64,000 nucleotides of DNA from an uncultured Roseburia sp. (GCA_947647505.1 CANSKO010000003.1:1-64000); one strand, 5' to 3'. Numbered from the stretch's first letter, positions 9,257 to 17,770 are shown. The notes: a model not told the origin generated them from the letters alone. Made by a program: numbers and translations.

Positions 9257-10309
9257 ATGCAGACAAAGAAAAAAGCGATTGGAAATGTTGTTTTTTTGCT
9301 GACAGTGTTTCTTTTGACCCTGTACGGCGTTTTTCATGGAAAAAATCTGCGGGAAATGATGGAAGCGATCCGGAATGCGGATTTAAGATGGCTGCTGGTC
9401 GGCGTTTTTCTGGTAATTTTCTTTATCTGGGGAGAATCCATCATTATATGGTTTATGATGCGTTCCTTTGGAATTCGTTTGAAAAAGAGAATCTGTTTTT
9501 TGTTTTCGTCGGTTGGATTTTTCTTCAGCTGCATCACGCCTTCCGCGACCGGAGGGCAGCCGATGCAGATCTACTATATGAAAAAAGAAAAAATACCGAT
9601 TCCGTTTGCTACGGTAATACTGATGATTATCACGATCACGTATAAACTCGTTCTGGTTGTGATCGGACTTGGAATTTTGTTTTTTGCCAGTGGATTTATG
9701 CATTGCTATCTGACGCAGATTCTGCCGGTATTTTATCTGGGCATTCTGTTAAATGTGTTTTGCGTCGGATTTATGACGCTGCTTGTATTTCATCCGGCCC
9801 TTGCGGAACAGACACTGCTTCGGGGAATGGATCTTCTGGAATGGCTGCGTCTGCTTCGCCCCAAACAGGAGCGGCGAAAGAAGCTGCAGGACTCCATGCA
9901 GGTGTACAGGGAGACGGCGGCGTATCTGAAACACCATAAACGCGTGATTTTTTATGTGATTTTGATTACATTTATACAGAGACTGGCGTTGTTTGGCGTA
10001 ACGTATGCCGTTTATCTTGCATTTGGCCTGTCGGGAAGAGGCATGTGGGAGATTTTGTTTTTGCAGGCGGCAATTTCCATATCTGTTGACATGCTTCCGC
10101 TTCCGGGCGGGATGGGAATCAGTGAAAGCCTGTTTTTAAAAATATTTGTTCCGGTATTTGGGACGGTTACGCTTCCGGCCATGGTTGTTTCCAGAGGGCT
10201 TGGGTATTACAGCCAGCTTTTGATCAGCGCGCTGTTTACGGTTGTGGCGCAGATGCATTATACCTGGAAGCGGAATGAAACAGACAGTAATTTGGGAGGC
10301 CATTTATGA
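9257..10309 (+). CDS. LPG-synthase-TM (UPF0104/YbhN-like) membrane protein
   Basis: A 350-residue membrane protein of the lysylphosphatidylglycerol-synthase transmembrane (AglD/YbhN) family: an N-terminal helix pair, the conserved SSVGFFFSCITPSATGGQPMQ stretch (~90-110), several more hydrophobic segments and the LPLPGGMGISES motif near residue 280. The C-terminal aminoacyl-transferase domain of MprF is absent, so this is the flippase-like half only, not a lysyl-PG synthase. Its position between a PAP2 phosphatase and the phosphatidylethanolamine genes suggests it moves a lipid across the membrane. Translation is coupled to pssA through an ATGA overlap at 10306-10309. Confidence 0.88.
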   Translation: MQTKKKAIGNVVFLLTVFLLTLYGVFHGKNLREMMEAIRNADLRWLLVGVFLVIFFIWGESIIIWFMMRSFGIRLKKRICFLFSSVGFFFSCITPSATGGQPMQIYYMKKEKIPIPFATVILMIITITYKLVLVVIGLGILFFASGFMHCYLTQILPVFYLGILLNVFCVGFMTLLVFHPALAEQTLLRGMDLLEWLRLLRPKQERRKKLQDSMQVYRETAAYLKHHKRVIFYVILITFIQRLALFGVTYAVYLAFGLSGRGMWEILFLQAAISISVDMLPLPGGMGISESLFLKIFVPVFGTVTLPAMVVSRGLGYYSQLLISALFTVVAQMHYTWKRNETDSNLGGHL

Positions 10310-10965
10310 TTGGATTTTGGGATTACACGGTGACGCTTACATATATCAGCTTTGCTTCTGCGACGATCGGCATTTTCTGCGCCATGTCGGGGCATCTGCA
10401 ATGGGCCGTCTTTTTTCTTGCATTTTCCGGTTTCTGTGACATGTTCGACGGAAAAATCGCGCGGACGAAAAAGAATCGCACACAAGAGGAGAAGAGCTTT
10501 GGCATTCAGATCGATTCGCTTTGCGATATCGTCTGCTTTGGCGTTCTTCCGATTATAATCTGTTATAAAACGGGCATGCGTCACATATACAGTATTGCAA
10601 TACTGATTTTATACGGGCTTGCAGGGCTGATCCGTCTGGCGTATTTTAATGTAATCGAGGAGAAGCGGCAGAATGGAACGGATGAAGCCCGCCAATATTA
10701 TCAGGGTCTGCCGATCACTTCTATGGCAATGGTGCTTCCGGTCCTGTTCGTCATTTCGCCGGTTTTTCAAAACGGCGATGTATTTCGGATTGTGCTGCAT
10801 GTTGTAGTGGCGCTCGTTGGGATTTTGTTTATTACGGATTTTAAATTTAAAAAGCCTACGACATTTGAAATTTTTATGCTTGTAGTGGCGATTGCGGCGG
10901 CCGTTTTGATTCTGCTCTTTGTAGAACGCGGTTTCTGGCAAATTTTCAGTATGCGCCACAGATAG
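10306..10965 (+). CDS. pssA: CDP-diacylglycerol-serine O-phosphatidyltransferase
   Basis: A 219-residue integral membrane CDP-alcohol phosphatidyltransferase. The family signature D-G-x2-A-R-...-G-x3-D-x3-D is present as FDGKIARTKKN...FGIQIDSLCD near residues 45-70, with a slightly long insert between the halves. The remaining sequence forms about six membrane helices. Because the next gene is phosphatidylserine decarboxylase, the product is best assigned as phosphatidylserine synthase, combining CDP-diacylglycerol and serine at the membrane. It overlaps the preceding gene by four bases. Confidence 0.92.
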   Translation: MIGFWDYTVTLTYISFASATIGIFCAMSGHLQWAVFFLAFSGFCDMFDGKIARTKKNRTQEEKSFGIQIDSLCDIVCFGVLPIIICYKTGMRHIYSIAILILYGLAGLIRLAYFNVIEEKRQNGTDEARQYYQGLPITSMAMVLPVLFVISPVFQNGDVFRIVLHVVVALVGILFITDFKFKKPTTFEIFMLVVAIAAAVLILLFVERGFWQIFSMRHR

Positions 10966-10974
10966 GAGGCAACG

Positions 10975-11853
10975 ATGCATCTTACCTCGGATCGAAAGGG
11001 AACGATTACAAAAGAAAATTCCATGCAGGACCGTCTGCTTTGCAGACTTTATGGTTCGTGCGCGGGACGGCTTCTGTTAAGGCCGCTGATTTCTCCTCCT
11101 GTTTCAAAAGCGGCGGGGAGATTTTTGGATTCTGGCGTTTCCAGAATGTTCATAGCGCCCTTTCTTCGCAGCCATTCCATTTGCATGCGGGAATTTGAGC
11201 ACAGAAGGTATCGTTCTTATAATGATTTTTTCAAACGAAAAATGCTGTTTGGAGCCAGAAAAATAGAACGGTCCGACGATGTACTGATCAGCCCCTGCGA
11301 CAGCAGGCTCAGCGTATATAACATCAGTCAAAAAAGCGTATTTTTCATAAAGCATACGCGCTATACGGTGCAAAGCCTGTTAAGGAGCAGAAAGCTGGCC
11401 GGAGAGTTTGCCGGCGGATATATCTGGATTTTTCGGCTGTGCGTTGAGGATTATCATCGTTATGTCTATGCAGACAGCGGATATGTATCAAAAAATTACA
11501 GGATACCGGGCGTTTTTCATACGGTAAACCCTGTGGCGAACGATCAGTTTCCGATTTATAAAGAGAACGAGAGGGAATTTGCGCTTTTGTCTTCCAGAAA
11601 TTTTGGAACCATGCTTCAGATGGAAGTCGGCGCTCTTCTGGTAGGAAAAATAGAAAATCGCCCGGGTGGACGGAAGGTAAAAAGAGGCGAGGAGAAAGGG
11701 AACTTTGCATTTGGAGGGTCTACTGTGATCCTTATGACAAAAAGGGGAGCAGTCTGTCCGGATCAGGATATTTTAGAGAGTTCCGCGCAGGGAATTGAAA
11801 CGAAAGTAAAATTGGGTGAACGCATCGGTATTGAAAAAAAAGTTGAAAAATAG
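10975..11853 (+). CDS. psd: Phosphatidylserine decarboxylase proenzyme
   Basis: A 292-residue pyruvoyl enzyme converting phosphatidylserine to phosphatidylethanolamine. The self-cleavage motif is FAFGGSTVILM with the reactive serine at residue 249, close to the C-terminus as expected; cleavage before it would leave a short alpha subunit carrying the pyruvoyl group. Upstream conserved stretches include SPCDSRLSVY and the EDYHRYVYADSG region. An AGGAGG site lies before the start, 9 bp after pssA. Together pssA and psd complete a two-step phosphatidylethanolamine route. The stop codon is embedded in the promoter of the next gene. Confidence 0.95.
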   Translation: MHLTSDRKGTITKENSMQDRLLCRLYGSCAGRLLLRPLISPPVSKAAGRFLDSGVSRMFIAPFLRSHSICMREFEHRRYRSYNDFFKRKMLFGARKIERSDDVLISPCDSRLSVYNISQKSVFFIKHTRYTVQSLLRSRKLAGEFAGGYIWIFRLCVEDYHRYVYADSGYVSKNYRIPGVFHTVNPVANDQFPIYKENEREFALLSSRNFGTMLQMEVGALLVGKIENRPGGRKVKRGEEKGNFAFGGSTVILMTKRGAVCPDQDILESSAQGIETKVKLGERIGIEKKVEK

Positions 11854-11859
11854 TATAAT
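11831..11859 (+). promoter_or_regulatory. Promoter for the CRP-domain gene
   Basis: TTGAAA and TATAAT are spaced 17 bases apart; the -10 begins immediately after the psd stop codon. This gives the downstream gene its own start of transcription separate from the phospholipid operon. Confidence 0.75.
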
Positions 11860-11896
11860 GAAAAAACGAATGCAAAGAGGGAGATAAGAAGAAATA

Positions 11897-14038
11897 ATGA
11901 AAACAGTTCTGAAAATGAATAACCTGAACCAACTGGAAAAAGATGCGGTTTTGTTTGAAAAGGGCCGGCCGATTCGCTGCATTGGCGCGCTGATTCAGGG
12001 AAGCGTGCGGATCGAAGGCGGCGGTATGAGCAGGATCGCAAGGAAAGGGTCCATGCTTGCCGTTTCGGATTTGTTTTTTGGGCAGTATACCGGCAACTAC
12101 ATTGTAGAAGAAAATGCAGTTGTCTATACATTTTCTGTGACGGATACGGCTTCGCTTGGAAAGTTTCTGGAGCAGAATGCGGATTATCGTGGGATTATCG
12201 TCCATTCTATTGCAGGAGATCTGCTGGAATATTTAAACGGACGGGAGCGTCTGCTTAAGTTTGCAGCGGAAGTCAGGGACTGTCTGGACGCAGACGATGG
12301 CAAAGGGCTTGCGGAAGAATGGTTTACATTGGAATGTGAGGAAGAGAAGCTTGCCAATTATCGTGAGTGCGCATCCGTCCCGCTTGATATTCATAAAAAA
12401 TACTATTATAACGGATTGTCCATGGGCTGGTATCAGACGAAAGAGATTGCCGGAATGATAAAAAGCGTTTTTGCTTCCTGTCAGCTCGTTTTAAAGAAAC
12501 TGGATGAGGTATACTGGAACGCGACAGGAGAGCTTTTTGATGAAGAGGAAGAGGCTTCGTTTGGTCTGGATGCATTGCGGGAAATGTTTGCACCGGTTCT
12601 GCATCCGCAGGAACACAGCGCAGAAAGCGCGCAGGAAGAAGCGCTTCTGGAGCGGATCGAACGTCCAATGGAGGTTCTCAAAGATTCCCTTATGCAGATC
12701 CTTCGTTTTTCCGGTCTTGAGAAAAAAGGGCAGAATGAGATCATTGACGCAATGAATGCGTTTGTCAATGCAAAAGATCGCCTGTCAACACAGGATGACA
12801 TGCGCAAGGTGAAAAAGCAGATTACGACGTATTTTTTCAAGCTGTATGAAAACTGTGTGTTCAAATGGTTTAAGGATCAGAATGTTCCGCTGGTAATCCG
12901 GCTGTTTTTAAATTATGGCTATATGGATGAGCGTCTGCTGGAAGAAGATCAGATTCGCTTTCTCTGCGACAGAATCATAGAGAAGGAAGAAAAAACAGCC
13001 TGCCGGATTTATACGATGGCGGAATGGCTGAGAGAAATTTACGAAGGCAGAAAGGAGCCTTCCAGAAACTCTTTTGAGCAGGATTACAGAGACGCTTTGC
13101 GTGAAGACAAACGTACCGGAAAAATTACGGAAAAGCAGGAAAAGGAATACCTTGAGGATAATGTAAGGAAAGTGCGCTTTGAACTGGAAAATATGTTTGT
13201 CAGCAACAATAAAATCGTAAACGGCAAGCTTTCCACGTATGTGCCTGTTCTGTATTCTGAAGAGATCTTTGGCCATATGGACCGGCTTTATCTCTCGAAG
13301 CAGAAGCTAAACGACGTGATTGTGGAACTGGAAAGAAAGGACTTTACGATATTTCAGAGAGAAGTGCTGTATACGAATCCCAAAATGGGCATAGAAAAAG
13401 AATATGTGTTAAAGCATGTATATCCGGACGTGATCTTGGCGCCGGTATATGGAACGGCTTCTTCCATGTGGCAGGAAATTACCGGAAAGAAACGCGATAC
13501 GCCAGGAAGGTTTATCTTCCCTGTTTTAACGGAGAATGAAGTTGATACGCTGGTGACGAAAGCGTTTGGACGGTTTCACTGGGAATATTGCAGGTGTGAG
13601 CAGGGGGCGTCCTGGAATAACATTCAGTATAAGTCGCTGACTTCCGAATACATGGATTATATTCAATATTACCGTAAGAATCGTGATCTGACGGAAGAAA
13701 AGAGGGAAAAGATCAAGGCGCAGATTTTAAAGGCGAGGAATAACAGCAGGGAGATTTTCCTGATCGATTATGAGTTATGGATGTACTATGAGTCGAAAGC
13801 CGCAATTAAGATGAATAAAGTCGCGCGACTGATATTGGCGACATATTGTCCGTTCAATAAGGAAATCAGAGAAATGCTCAAAACGAATGCGGCATTTGCG
13901 GAAGCGTTGACGGTGCATCAGAAAATTTTCGGAGAGAAAAAAAGAGAGTGGGAAATGCGTATCAAGCGGAGAGAAAATAAAAATCTTGAAATTCCGCAGG
14001 AATTTTACAATACGTATGAGTATTACGCCAACAATTAA
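11897..14038 (+). CDS. Large cytoplasmic protein with CRP-like N-terminal domain, function unknown
   Basis: A 713-residue soluble protein. Residues ~10-110 look like a cyclic-nucleotide-binding (CRP/cupin) fold: an LFEKGRPIRCIGALIQGSVRI strand pair, a glycine-rich turn and KGSMLAVSDLFF, followed by the long helix FLEQNADYRGIIVHSIAGDLLEYL that resembles the CRP dimer helix. No HTH follows; instead there are ~600 residues of mostly helical, charged sequence without recognised motifs, ending EFYNTYEYYANN. It lacks a clear phosphate-binding Arg-Ala pair, so the ligand is uncertain. It is followed by a membrane protein with its own weak promoter, and the two probably work together. I have the impression that the family is confined to Lachnospiraceae-type genomes, but could not check. 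Confidence 0.8.
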   Translation: MKTVLKMNNLNQLEKDAVLFEKGRPIRCIGALIQGSVRIEGGGMSRIARKGSMLAVSDLFFGQYTGNYIVEENAVVYTFSVTDTASLGKFLEQNADYRGIIVHSIAGDLLEYLNGRERLLKFAAEVRDCLDADDGKGLAEEWFTLECEEEKLANYRECASVPLDIHKKYYYNGLSMGWYQTKEIAGMIKSVFASCQLVLKKLDEVYWNATGELFDEEEEASFGLDALREMFAPVLHPQEHSAESAQEEALLERIERPMEVLKDSLMQILRFSGLEKKGQNEIIDAMNAFVNAKDRLSTQDDMRKVKKQITTYFFKLYENCVFKWFKDQNVPLVIRLFLNYGYMDERLLEEDQIRFLCDRIIEKEEKTACRIYTMAEWLREIYEGRKEPSRNSFEQDYRDALREDKRTGKITEKQEKEYLEDNVRKVRFELENMFVSNNKIVNGKLSTYVPVLYSEEIFGHMDRLYLSKQKLNDVIVELERKDFTIFQREVLYTNPKMGIEKEYVLKHVYPDVILAPVYGTASSMWQEITGKKRDTPGRFIFPVLTENEVDTLVTKAFGRFHWEYCRCEQGASWNNIQYKSLTSEYMDYIQYYRKNRDLTEEKREKIKAQILKARNNSREIFLIDYELWMYYESKAAIKMNKVARLILATYCPFNKEIREMLKTNAAFAEALTVHQKIFGEKKREWEMRIKRRENKNLEIPQEFYNTYEYYANN

Positions 14039-14041
14039 TGT

Positions 14042-14069
14042 TTGAAAATCAAATTTGTTATGCTAAAAT
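14042..14069 (+). promoter_or_regulatory. Promoter for the repeat-tail membrane protein
   Basis: TTGAAA-16-TAAAAT with an extended -10 (TGC directly before TAAAAT), starting just after the stop of the preceding gene. Confidence 0.55.
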
Positions 14070-14117
14070 AAGAAACAACGAAACGATATGCAAAAGAAAA
14101 TGAAAAGGATGGTGTTT

Positions 14118-15533
14118 ATGAAGGGGGAAAAAGAAACATTGGAGAAGAATGCATCCGGCAAGCTGCGCATGCGCATGCTGTTTGCCATCTTATGTCTGGC
14201 GGCGCTTTCGATTGTTGAGCTTTATCTGATGATGAATATGCCCAAAGGATATCTGTTTCTTGGAGTGGGAGGACTGGCGATTCTGTGCGTCGTATATCTG
14301 ATTACGGATTTGTTGTTTCGCATGCAGAATGAAAAGGAAGCGGCTCACGAAGCGGCATATGAGACGATTTATAAAGCGCAGAAGGTTTCTTATGTTTTCA
14401 TGAAGCAGGCGTTTTTGGATATGGAAAAGATTCTGGATAAGATCAAGGCGAATTCCGACGTGCCTGCCGATGAATTGATTCAGGCGCAGAAAGCAGTCGG
14501 AAAAGTGATTATTCAGCGTAACAGAGAAAATGCCCTGTCAATGATTCATTCCAATGAAAATCTGATGGAGCGGACGGAGGCGTTTGAAGAAAGTCTGAGA
14601 GAACTGCTTCAGAGCATGGAGAAGGCGGATGAGAAGGTCCCGTCTGTCAGCCGGCAGGATGTGACGGAGGCATTGGATGGCGTACAGGACTTTATGAAGA
14701 ACGGGCTGGCTGAATTTTCAGAGCAGATGGAAATGCGAATGCACGTTCTGGAAGATTCTCTTATGCAGAAGCTGGAAGAAATATATGGCATGGCCGTATC
14801 GAATTCACAGAAATGGACGGAACGGGAGCTTGCTTTTTCACAGCCGGAAACAACTATGCCGCAGCCAGAGATAACACAGCCGGAAGCAGCCGCGGAAATC
14901 GAAGCGGAGGCAGATGCATTACAGGAAGAGCCGGAAGCAGTAAATGCCGCGCCGGAGCCGGAAGCGTCTATGCCGCAGCCAGAGATAACGCAGCCGGAAG
15001 CAGCCGCGGAAATCGAAGCAGAGGCAGATGCATTACAGGAAGAGCCGGAAGCAGTAAATGCCGCGCCGGAGCCGGAAGCGTCTATGCCGCAGCCAGAGAT
15101 CATGCAGCCGGAAGCGGTTGCAGAAATCGAAGCAGAGGCAGATGTGTTGCAGGAAGAGCCGGAAGCGGTCGTAGAAATCGAAGCAGAGGCAGATGTGTTA
15201 CAGGAAGAGCCGGAAGGGTTCATAGAAAAAGAAGCGGAAGCAGTAAATGCTGCGCCGGAGCCGGAAGCGTCTATGCCGCAGCCGGAAGCAGCTTCGCCAC
15301 AGCCGGAGGAAGCCGCGTTACAGTCGCAGCCGGAGGAAATGGTGGAAAGCGGCCCCTCTTTGGAGCTGGAATCTGAAATGACGCCGGAAAAAATTGCGTC
15401 GCTTCTGGAGGCGGCCGACGAAACGGAAGAGACAGCGCCTTCTTTGGAGGAGAAGCCAGCGAAGCCGAACTATGCTGAACCGGGCCATGTTATGACGCCG
15501 GAAGAGATTGCGGCATTGTTAGACAGCATCTGA
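14118..15533 (+). CDS. Membrane protein with coiled-coil and PQPE-repeat tail
   Basis: I choose the ATG at 14118 (471 residues), which has AAGGATGG upstream; the ORF's earlier ATG at 14088 has no ribosome site. Two membrane helices (LFAILCLAALSIVELYLMM and LFLGVGGLAILCVVYLITDLLF) lie near the N-terminus, then a cytoplasmic helical/coiled region (~80-230), then a long Glu/Ala/Pro/Gln-rich disordered stretch built from 38-residue repeats. The end carries two copies of a short helical motif: MTPEKIASLLEA and, as the last residues, MTPEEIAALLDSI. The second resembles the EIDALL segment at the FliM N-terminus, but no flagellar genes are here. A tether or scaffold that presents a C-terminal docking peptide is my inference. 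Confidence 0.8.
   Translation: MKGEKETLEKNASGKLRMRMLFAILCLAALSIVELYLMMNMPKGYLFLGVGGLAILCVVYLITDLLFRMQNEKEAAHEAAYETIYKAQKVSYVFMKQAFLDMEKILDKIKANSDVPADELIQAQKAVGKVIIQRNRENALSMIHSNENLMERTEAFEESLRELLQSMEKADEKVPSVSRQDVTEALDGVQDFMKNGLAEFSEQMEMRMHVLEDSLMQKLEEIYGMAVSNSQKWTERELAFSQPETTMPQPEITQPEAAAEIEAEADALQEEPEAVNAAPEPEASMPQPEITQPEAAAEIEAEADALQEEPEAVNAAPEPEASMPQPEIMQPEAVAEIEAEADVLQEEPEAVVEIEAEADVLQEEPEGFIEKEAEAVNAAPEPEASMPQPEAASPQPEEAALQSQPEEMVESGPSLELESEMTPEKIASLLEAADETEETAPSLEEKPAKPNYAEPGHVMTPEEIAALLDSI
14856..15288 (+). repeat. Tandem 114-bp in-frame repeats
   Basis: Two full 114-bp units start at 14856 and 14970 and encode MPQPEITQPEAAAEIEAEAD... (38 residues each). A third unit starts at 15084 and contains an internal 51-bp duplication (EAVxEIEAEADVLQEEP twice). 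A short remnant MPQPEA follows. Copies are nearly identical at DNA level, which suggests recent slippage and possible length variation between strains. Confidence 0.95.
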
Positions 15534-15560
15534 CTGCAAAAGAGCATGCATAGAAAAAAA

Positions 15561-15589
15561 AGGGATGCCCTGCGGCATTCCTTTTTTTA
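15561..15589 (+). terminator. Rho-independent terminator
   Basis: AGGGATGCC-CTGC-GGCATTCCT hairpin (one G-T pair) followed by seven T residues, 27 bp after the stop of the repeat-tail gene. Its end lies next to the stop of the convergent AraC gene. Confidence 0.9.
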
Positions 15590-15592
15590 TGG

Positions 15593-16555
15593 TCAGGATT
15601 TTGCGCCGGCATTGGATATATGCAATCCATCCTCTTCGGGGGACTCTTCTGACATATCATGCAGGAGCAGCTTTCTATATTGGCTTGGGGGAAGGCCGAT
15701 AATGCTTCGAAACAGCTTGGAAAAATGCTGGGAATCTTTCAGGCCTACCTGTGTGGAGATGCTGGTCAGCGTAAGCGTTGCGTCTGACATCAGATCAATT
15801 GCCTGATTGATGCGGTATATATTGATATAGTTTAAAATCGTCAGGTTCATATGGTGAAAAAAGAGCTTACTCAGATAGCGGGCGGATATGTTCAGATGCG
15901 CGGCAATTTCCGGAATCAGGATTTTGCTCGCATAATGTTCATGAATGTAGGAAAGCGCATACGTAACATAGCGAATCTGTTCCGGCGCATGCGTCGCTTC
16001 ATCTGTAAGCTGCGCGTGATTTGGGCGGATCAGCTGAATCAGATAGAGCAGGAGTTCCGCCATATGCAGATTGGACATGGCGGAAGAAAGCAGGCTTTCT
16101 TCGTTTGTTTCTTCTATGATAGCATCGACCAGGAAAGAAATTTTTTTATCTGCGGCCATGTGAAGATAATAGTCGCAGGGAATCGTCAAAGCGCTTATGA
16201 GATCTAATGCATATGGATGGCCCTGGTCGAGATACCAGCGGGAATAAAAGGATGGTCCGAAATGAATGTGCCGGAACGCGCAGACGTCTGTTCTTTTCAG
16301 ATGAAACGAATGCACGGTATTTGGGTAGATCAGAATAAAGTCTTTTTCCTGAAAGAGAAAGGTTTTGTTATTAATATCCATTTCGCAGCAGCCGGAATCT
16401 ATCAGATAAATTTCAATCGTCCTGTGAATATGCTTTGCAAAGCTGTAGGGAGATTTGCGCACTTGTCGGGAGGCGCTGAGGATCGTTTGCGTTCCAAGAA
16501 AAACTTCGCCTGTGCCGACAGGGCTTTTTTTAGGAAAATATTGGGAATTTGCCAT
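15593..16555 (-). CDS. AraC-family transcriptional regulator
   Basis: A 320-residue regulator. I use the ATG at 16555, which has AAGGTGG six bases upstream, rather than the GTG at 16564 of the longer ORF. The N-terminal ~150 residues form a cupin-type sensing domain (HIHRTIEIYLIDSGCCEMDINNK, NTVHSFHL). The last ~100 residues are the double HTH of AraC/XylS: IPEIAAHLNISARYLSKLFF and LTSISTQVGLKDSQHFSKLFRSIIGLPPSQYR. Such regulators usually sense a sugar and activate neighbouring catabolic genes. It faces away from the foldase/beta-helix operon across a 144-bp region, making that operon its likely target. Confidence 0.93.
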   Translation of the reverse strand: MANSQYFPKKSPVGTGEVFLGTQTILSASRQVRKSPYSFAKHIHRTIEIYLIDSGCCEMDINNKTFLFQEKDFILIYPNTVHSFHLKRTDVCAFRHIHFGPSFYSRWYLDQGHPYALDLISALTIPCDYYLHMAADKKISFLVDAIIEETNEESLLSSAMSNLHMAELLLYLIQLIRPNHAQLTDEATHAPEQIRYVTYALSYIHEHYASKILIPEIAAHLNISARYLSKLFFHHMNLTILNYINIYRINQAIDLMSDATLTLTSISTQVGLKDSQHFSKLFRSIIGLPPSQYRKLLLHDMSEESPEEDGLHISNAGAKS

Positions 16556-16699
16556 AAAGACCACCTTTGTTCAGTTCCGAATTATACAAAAAATAACATA
16601 AAGAGGACGGTTTTTAACAAGAAATACGAGTAATCAAATGATATAATAAAATAGAGATAAAGTCAAATATCTTGTTTAAAATAGATAGGAGTTAAAGCA
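16556..16699. promoter_or_regulatory. Divergent control region between AraC and the beta-helix operon
   Basis: A plus-strand TATAAT at 16642-16647 has no good -35 at the right distance (AAGAAA-like), as is common at promoters that need an activator. Two direct TCAAAT elements (16634 and 16663) flank it, but their 29-bp spacing is not a standard AraC half-site layout, so they are only noted. Confidence 0.4.
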
Positions 16700-17752
16700 G
16701 TGAAGAAAAAAATCTGTATAATTAGTACAATAGTAATATTATCCGCACTTGTTTTTGCAGGAATTTATGTCAGTAAAAACAGGTTTTCTCTTACCATTAA
16801 CGGAAGCAAAATAGACAAAGAAGAATTTTTAGATGCGGCGCGAAGAAAGCAGTATGACGTGACAAGTTATTTCTCCGGAAAAAATGGGAGCAATGTAGAC
16901 GGCGGATTCTGGGAGCGGGAGATCGATGGCGAGACGCCTTATGAGAAGCTTGCAAAAGAAGCGCTGGAAGAATTGAAATATTTTCATGCGGTATACGGTC
17001 TGGCCGTTGAAAAAGGATATGTTGAAGACGACAGCTATGCGGCTTTTCTGAAACGCTGGGAAGCGGAAAACGCTCTCCGAAAAGAAAAGATAGAGAAAGG
17101 TGAGGTCGTATACGGATTGTCCGAGTATACGCTGGAGCTATATCGTGAATACGAAATGGACGTCATACAAAAGTCATATTGTCAGGATCTGGAAAATGAA
17201 GGAATGGAAATATCTGATGCGGACAGAGCGCAATATTACAGCGAACATGAAGCTTCTTACAAGCGTGAGGACGACCGGATACTGGATTATGTAAAAATAC
17301 CCTATGAAGAATATGGAATAGAAGAAGCCGAGACGAAGAAATTGAAAAAGCAGCTGACTGCGATTTACAAAAAGCTGGATGAAAGCAATTCCCTGGAAGC
17401 GCTTGCGAAGGAAGAGGCGTCTATTTCTCCGTGGCTGTATCATTCTGAGGTCAGAGAAGAGGAGCTGTCCATGCATTCCAGAATGATCAGCGATATACTC
17501 GAATATGCGTGGGATCTGGAAGAAGGGGAGTCTACGCCGGTTCTGGATGAAAACGGCTGCCTGTATCTGATCGCCTGTACCGAAAGAACGTCCAATGAGA
17601 AGACTTCTTTGGATGAAATGAAAGACAATATCAATAAAACGCTGCGGGAACAGCGCTATGATGCAATCATAGAACAGCGCGCAGCAGACAGCAAAGTGGA
17701 ATGCGACATGGAGCAGATTTATCTTTTTATGAAAAAGAATCTAAATAATTAA
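16700..17752 (+). CDS. Membrane-anchored PpiC/SurA-like foldase
   Basis: A 350-residue protein starting at GTG with an AGGAG site. Residues 5-25 form a single membrane anchor, leaving the rest outside the cell. The sequence after the anchor (FSLTINGSKIDKEEFLDAARRKQ) is typical of the SurA-N/PrsA chaperone fold; a middle region (YYSEHEASYKREDDRILDYVKIPYEEY) resembles the entry to a parvulin domain, with ESTPVLDENGCLYLIACTERT near its end, followed by a helical C-terminus. Parvulin active-site residues are not obvious, so it may act as a chaperone rather than an isomerase. It lies 18 bp before the first beta-helix gene. By analogy with LnbY, the chaperone needed for the GH136 enzyme LnbX, I infer that it helps fold the four secreted proteins downstream. 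Confidence 0.75.
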   Translation: MKKKICIISTIVILSALVFAGIYVSKNRFSLTINGSKIDKEEFLDAARRKQYDVTSYFSGKNGSNVDGGFWEREIDGETPYEKLAKEALEELKYFHAVYGLAVEKGYVEDDSYAAFLKRWEAENALRKEKIEKGEVVYGLSEYTLELYREYEMDVIQKSYCQDLENEGMEISDADRAQYYSEHEASYKREDDRILDYVKIPYEEYGIEEAETKKLKKQLTAIYKKLDESNSLEALAKEEASISPWLYHSEVREEELSMHSRMISDILEYAWDLEEGESTPVLDENGCLYLIACTERTSNEKTSLDEMKDNINKTLREQRYDAIIEQRAADSKVECDMEQIYLFMKKNLNN

Positions 17753-17770
17753 ATGCAGAGAGGAGAAAGA

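Noticed and set aside
14609-15223. 204-residue Ser/Ala-rich minus-strand ORF and 187-residue plus-frame Gly/Arg-rich ORF at 14813-15376
   Set aside because: Both are products of reading the 114-bp repeats in the wrong frame.
14856-15288. CRISPR-like repeat array
   Set aside because: Repeats are 114 bp, contiguous, in frame and coding, with no unique spacers.
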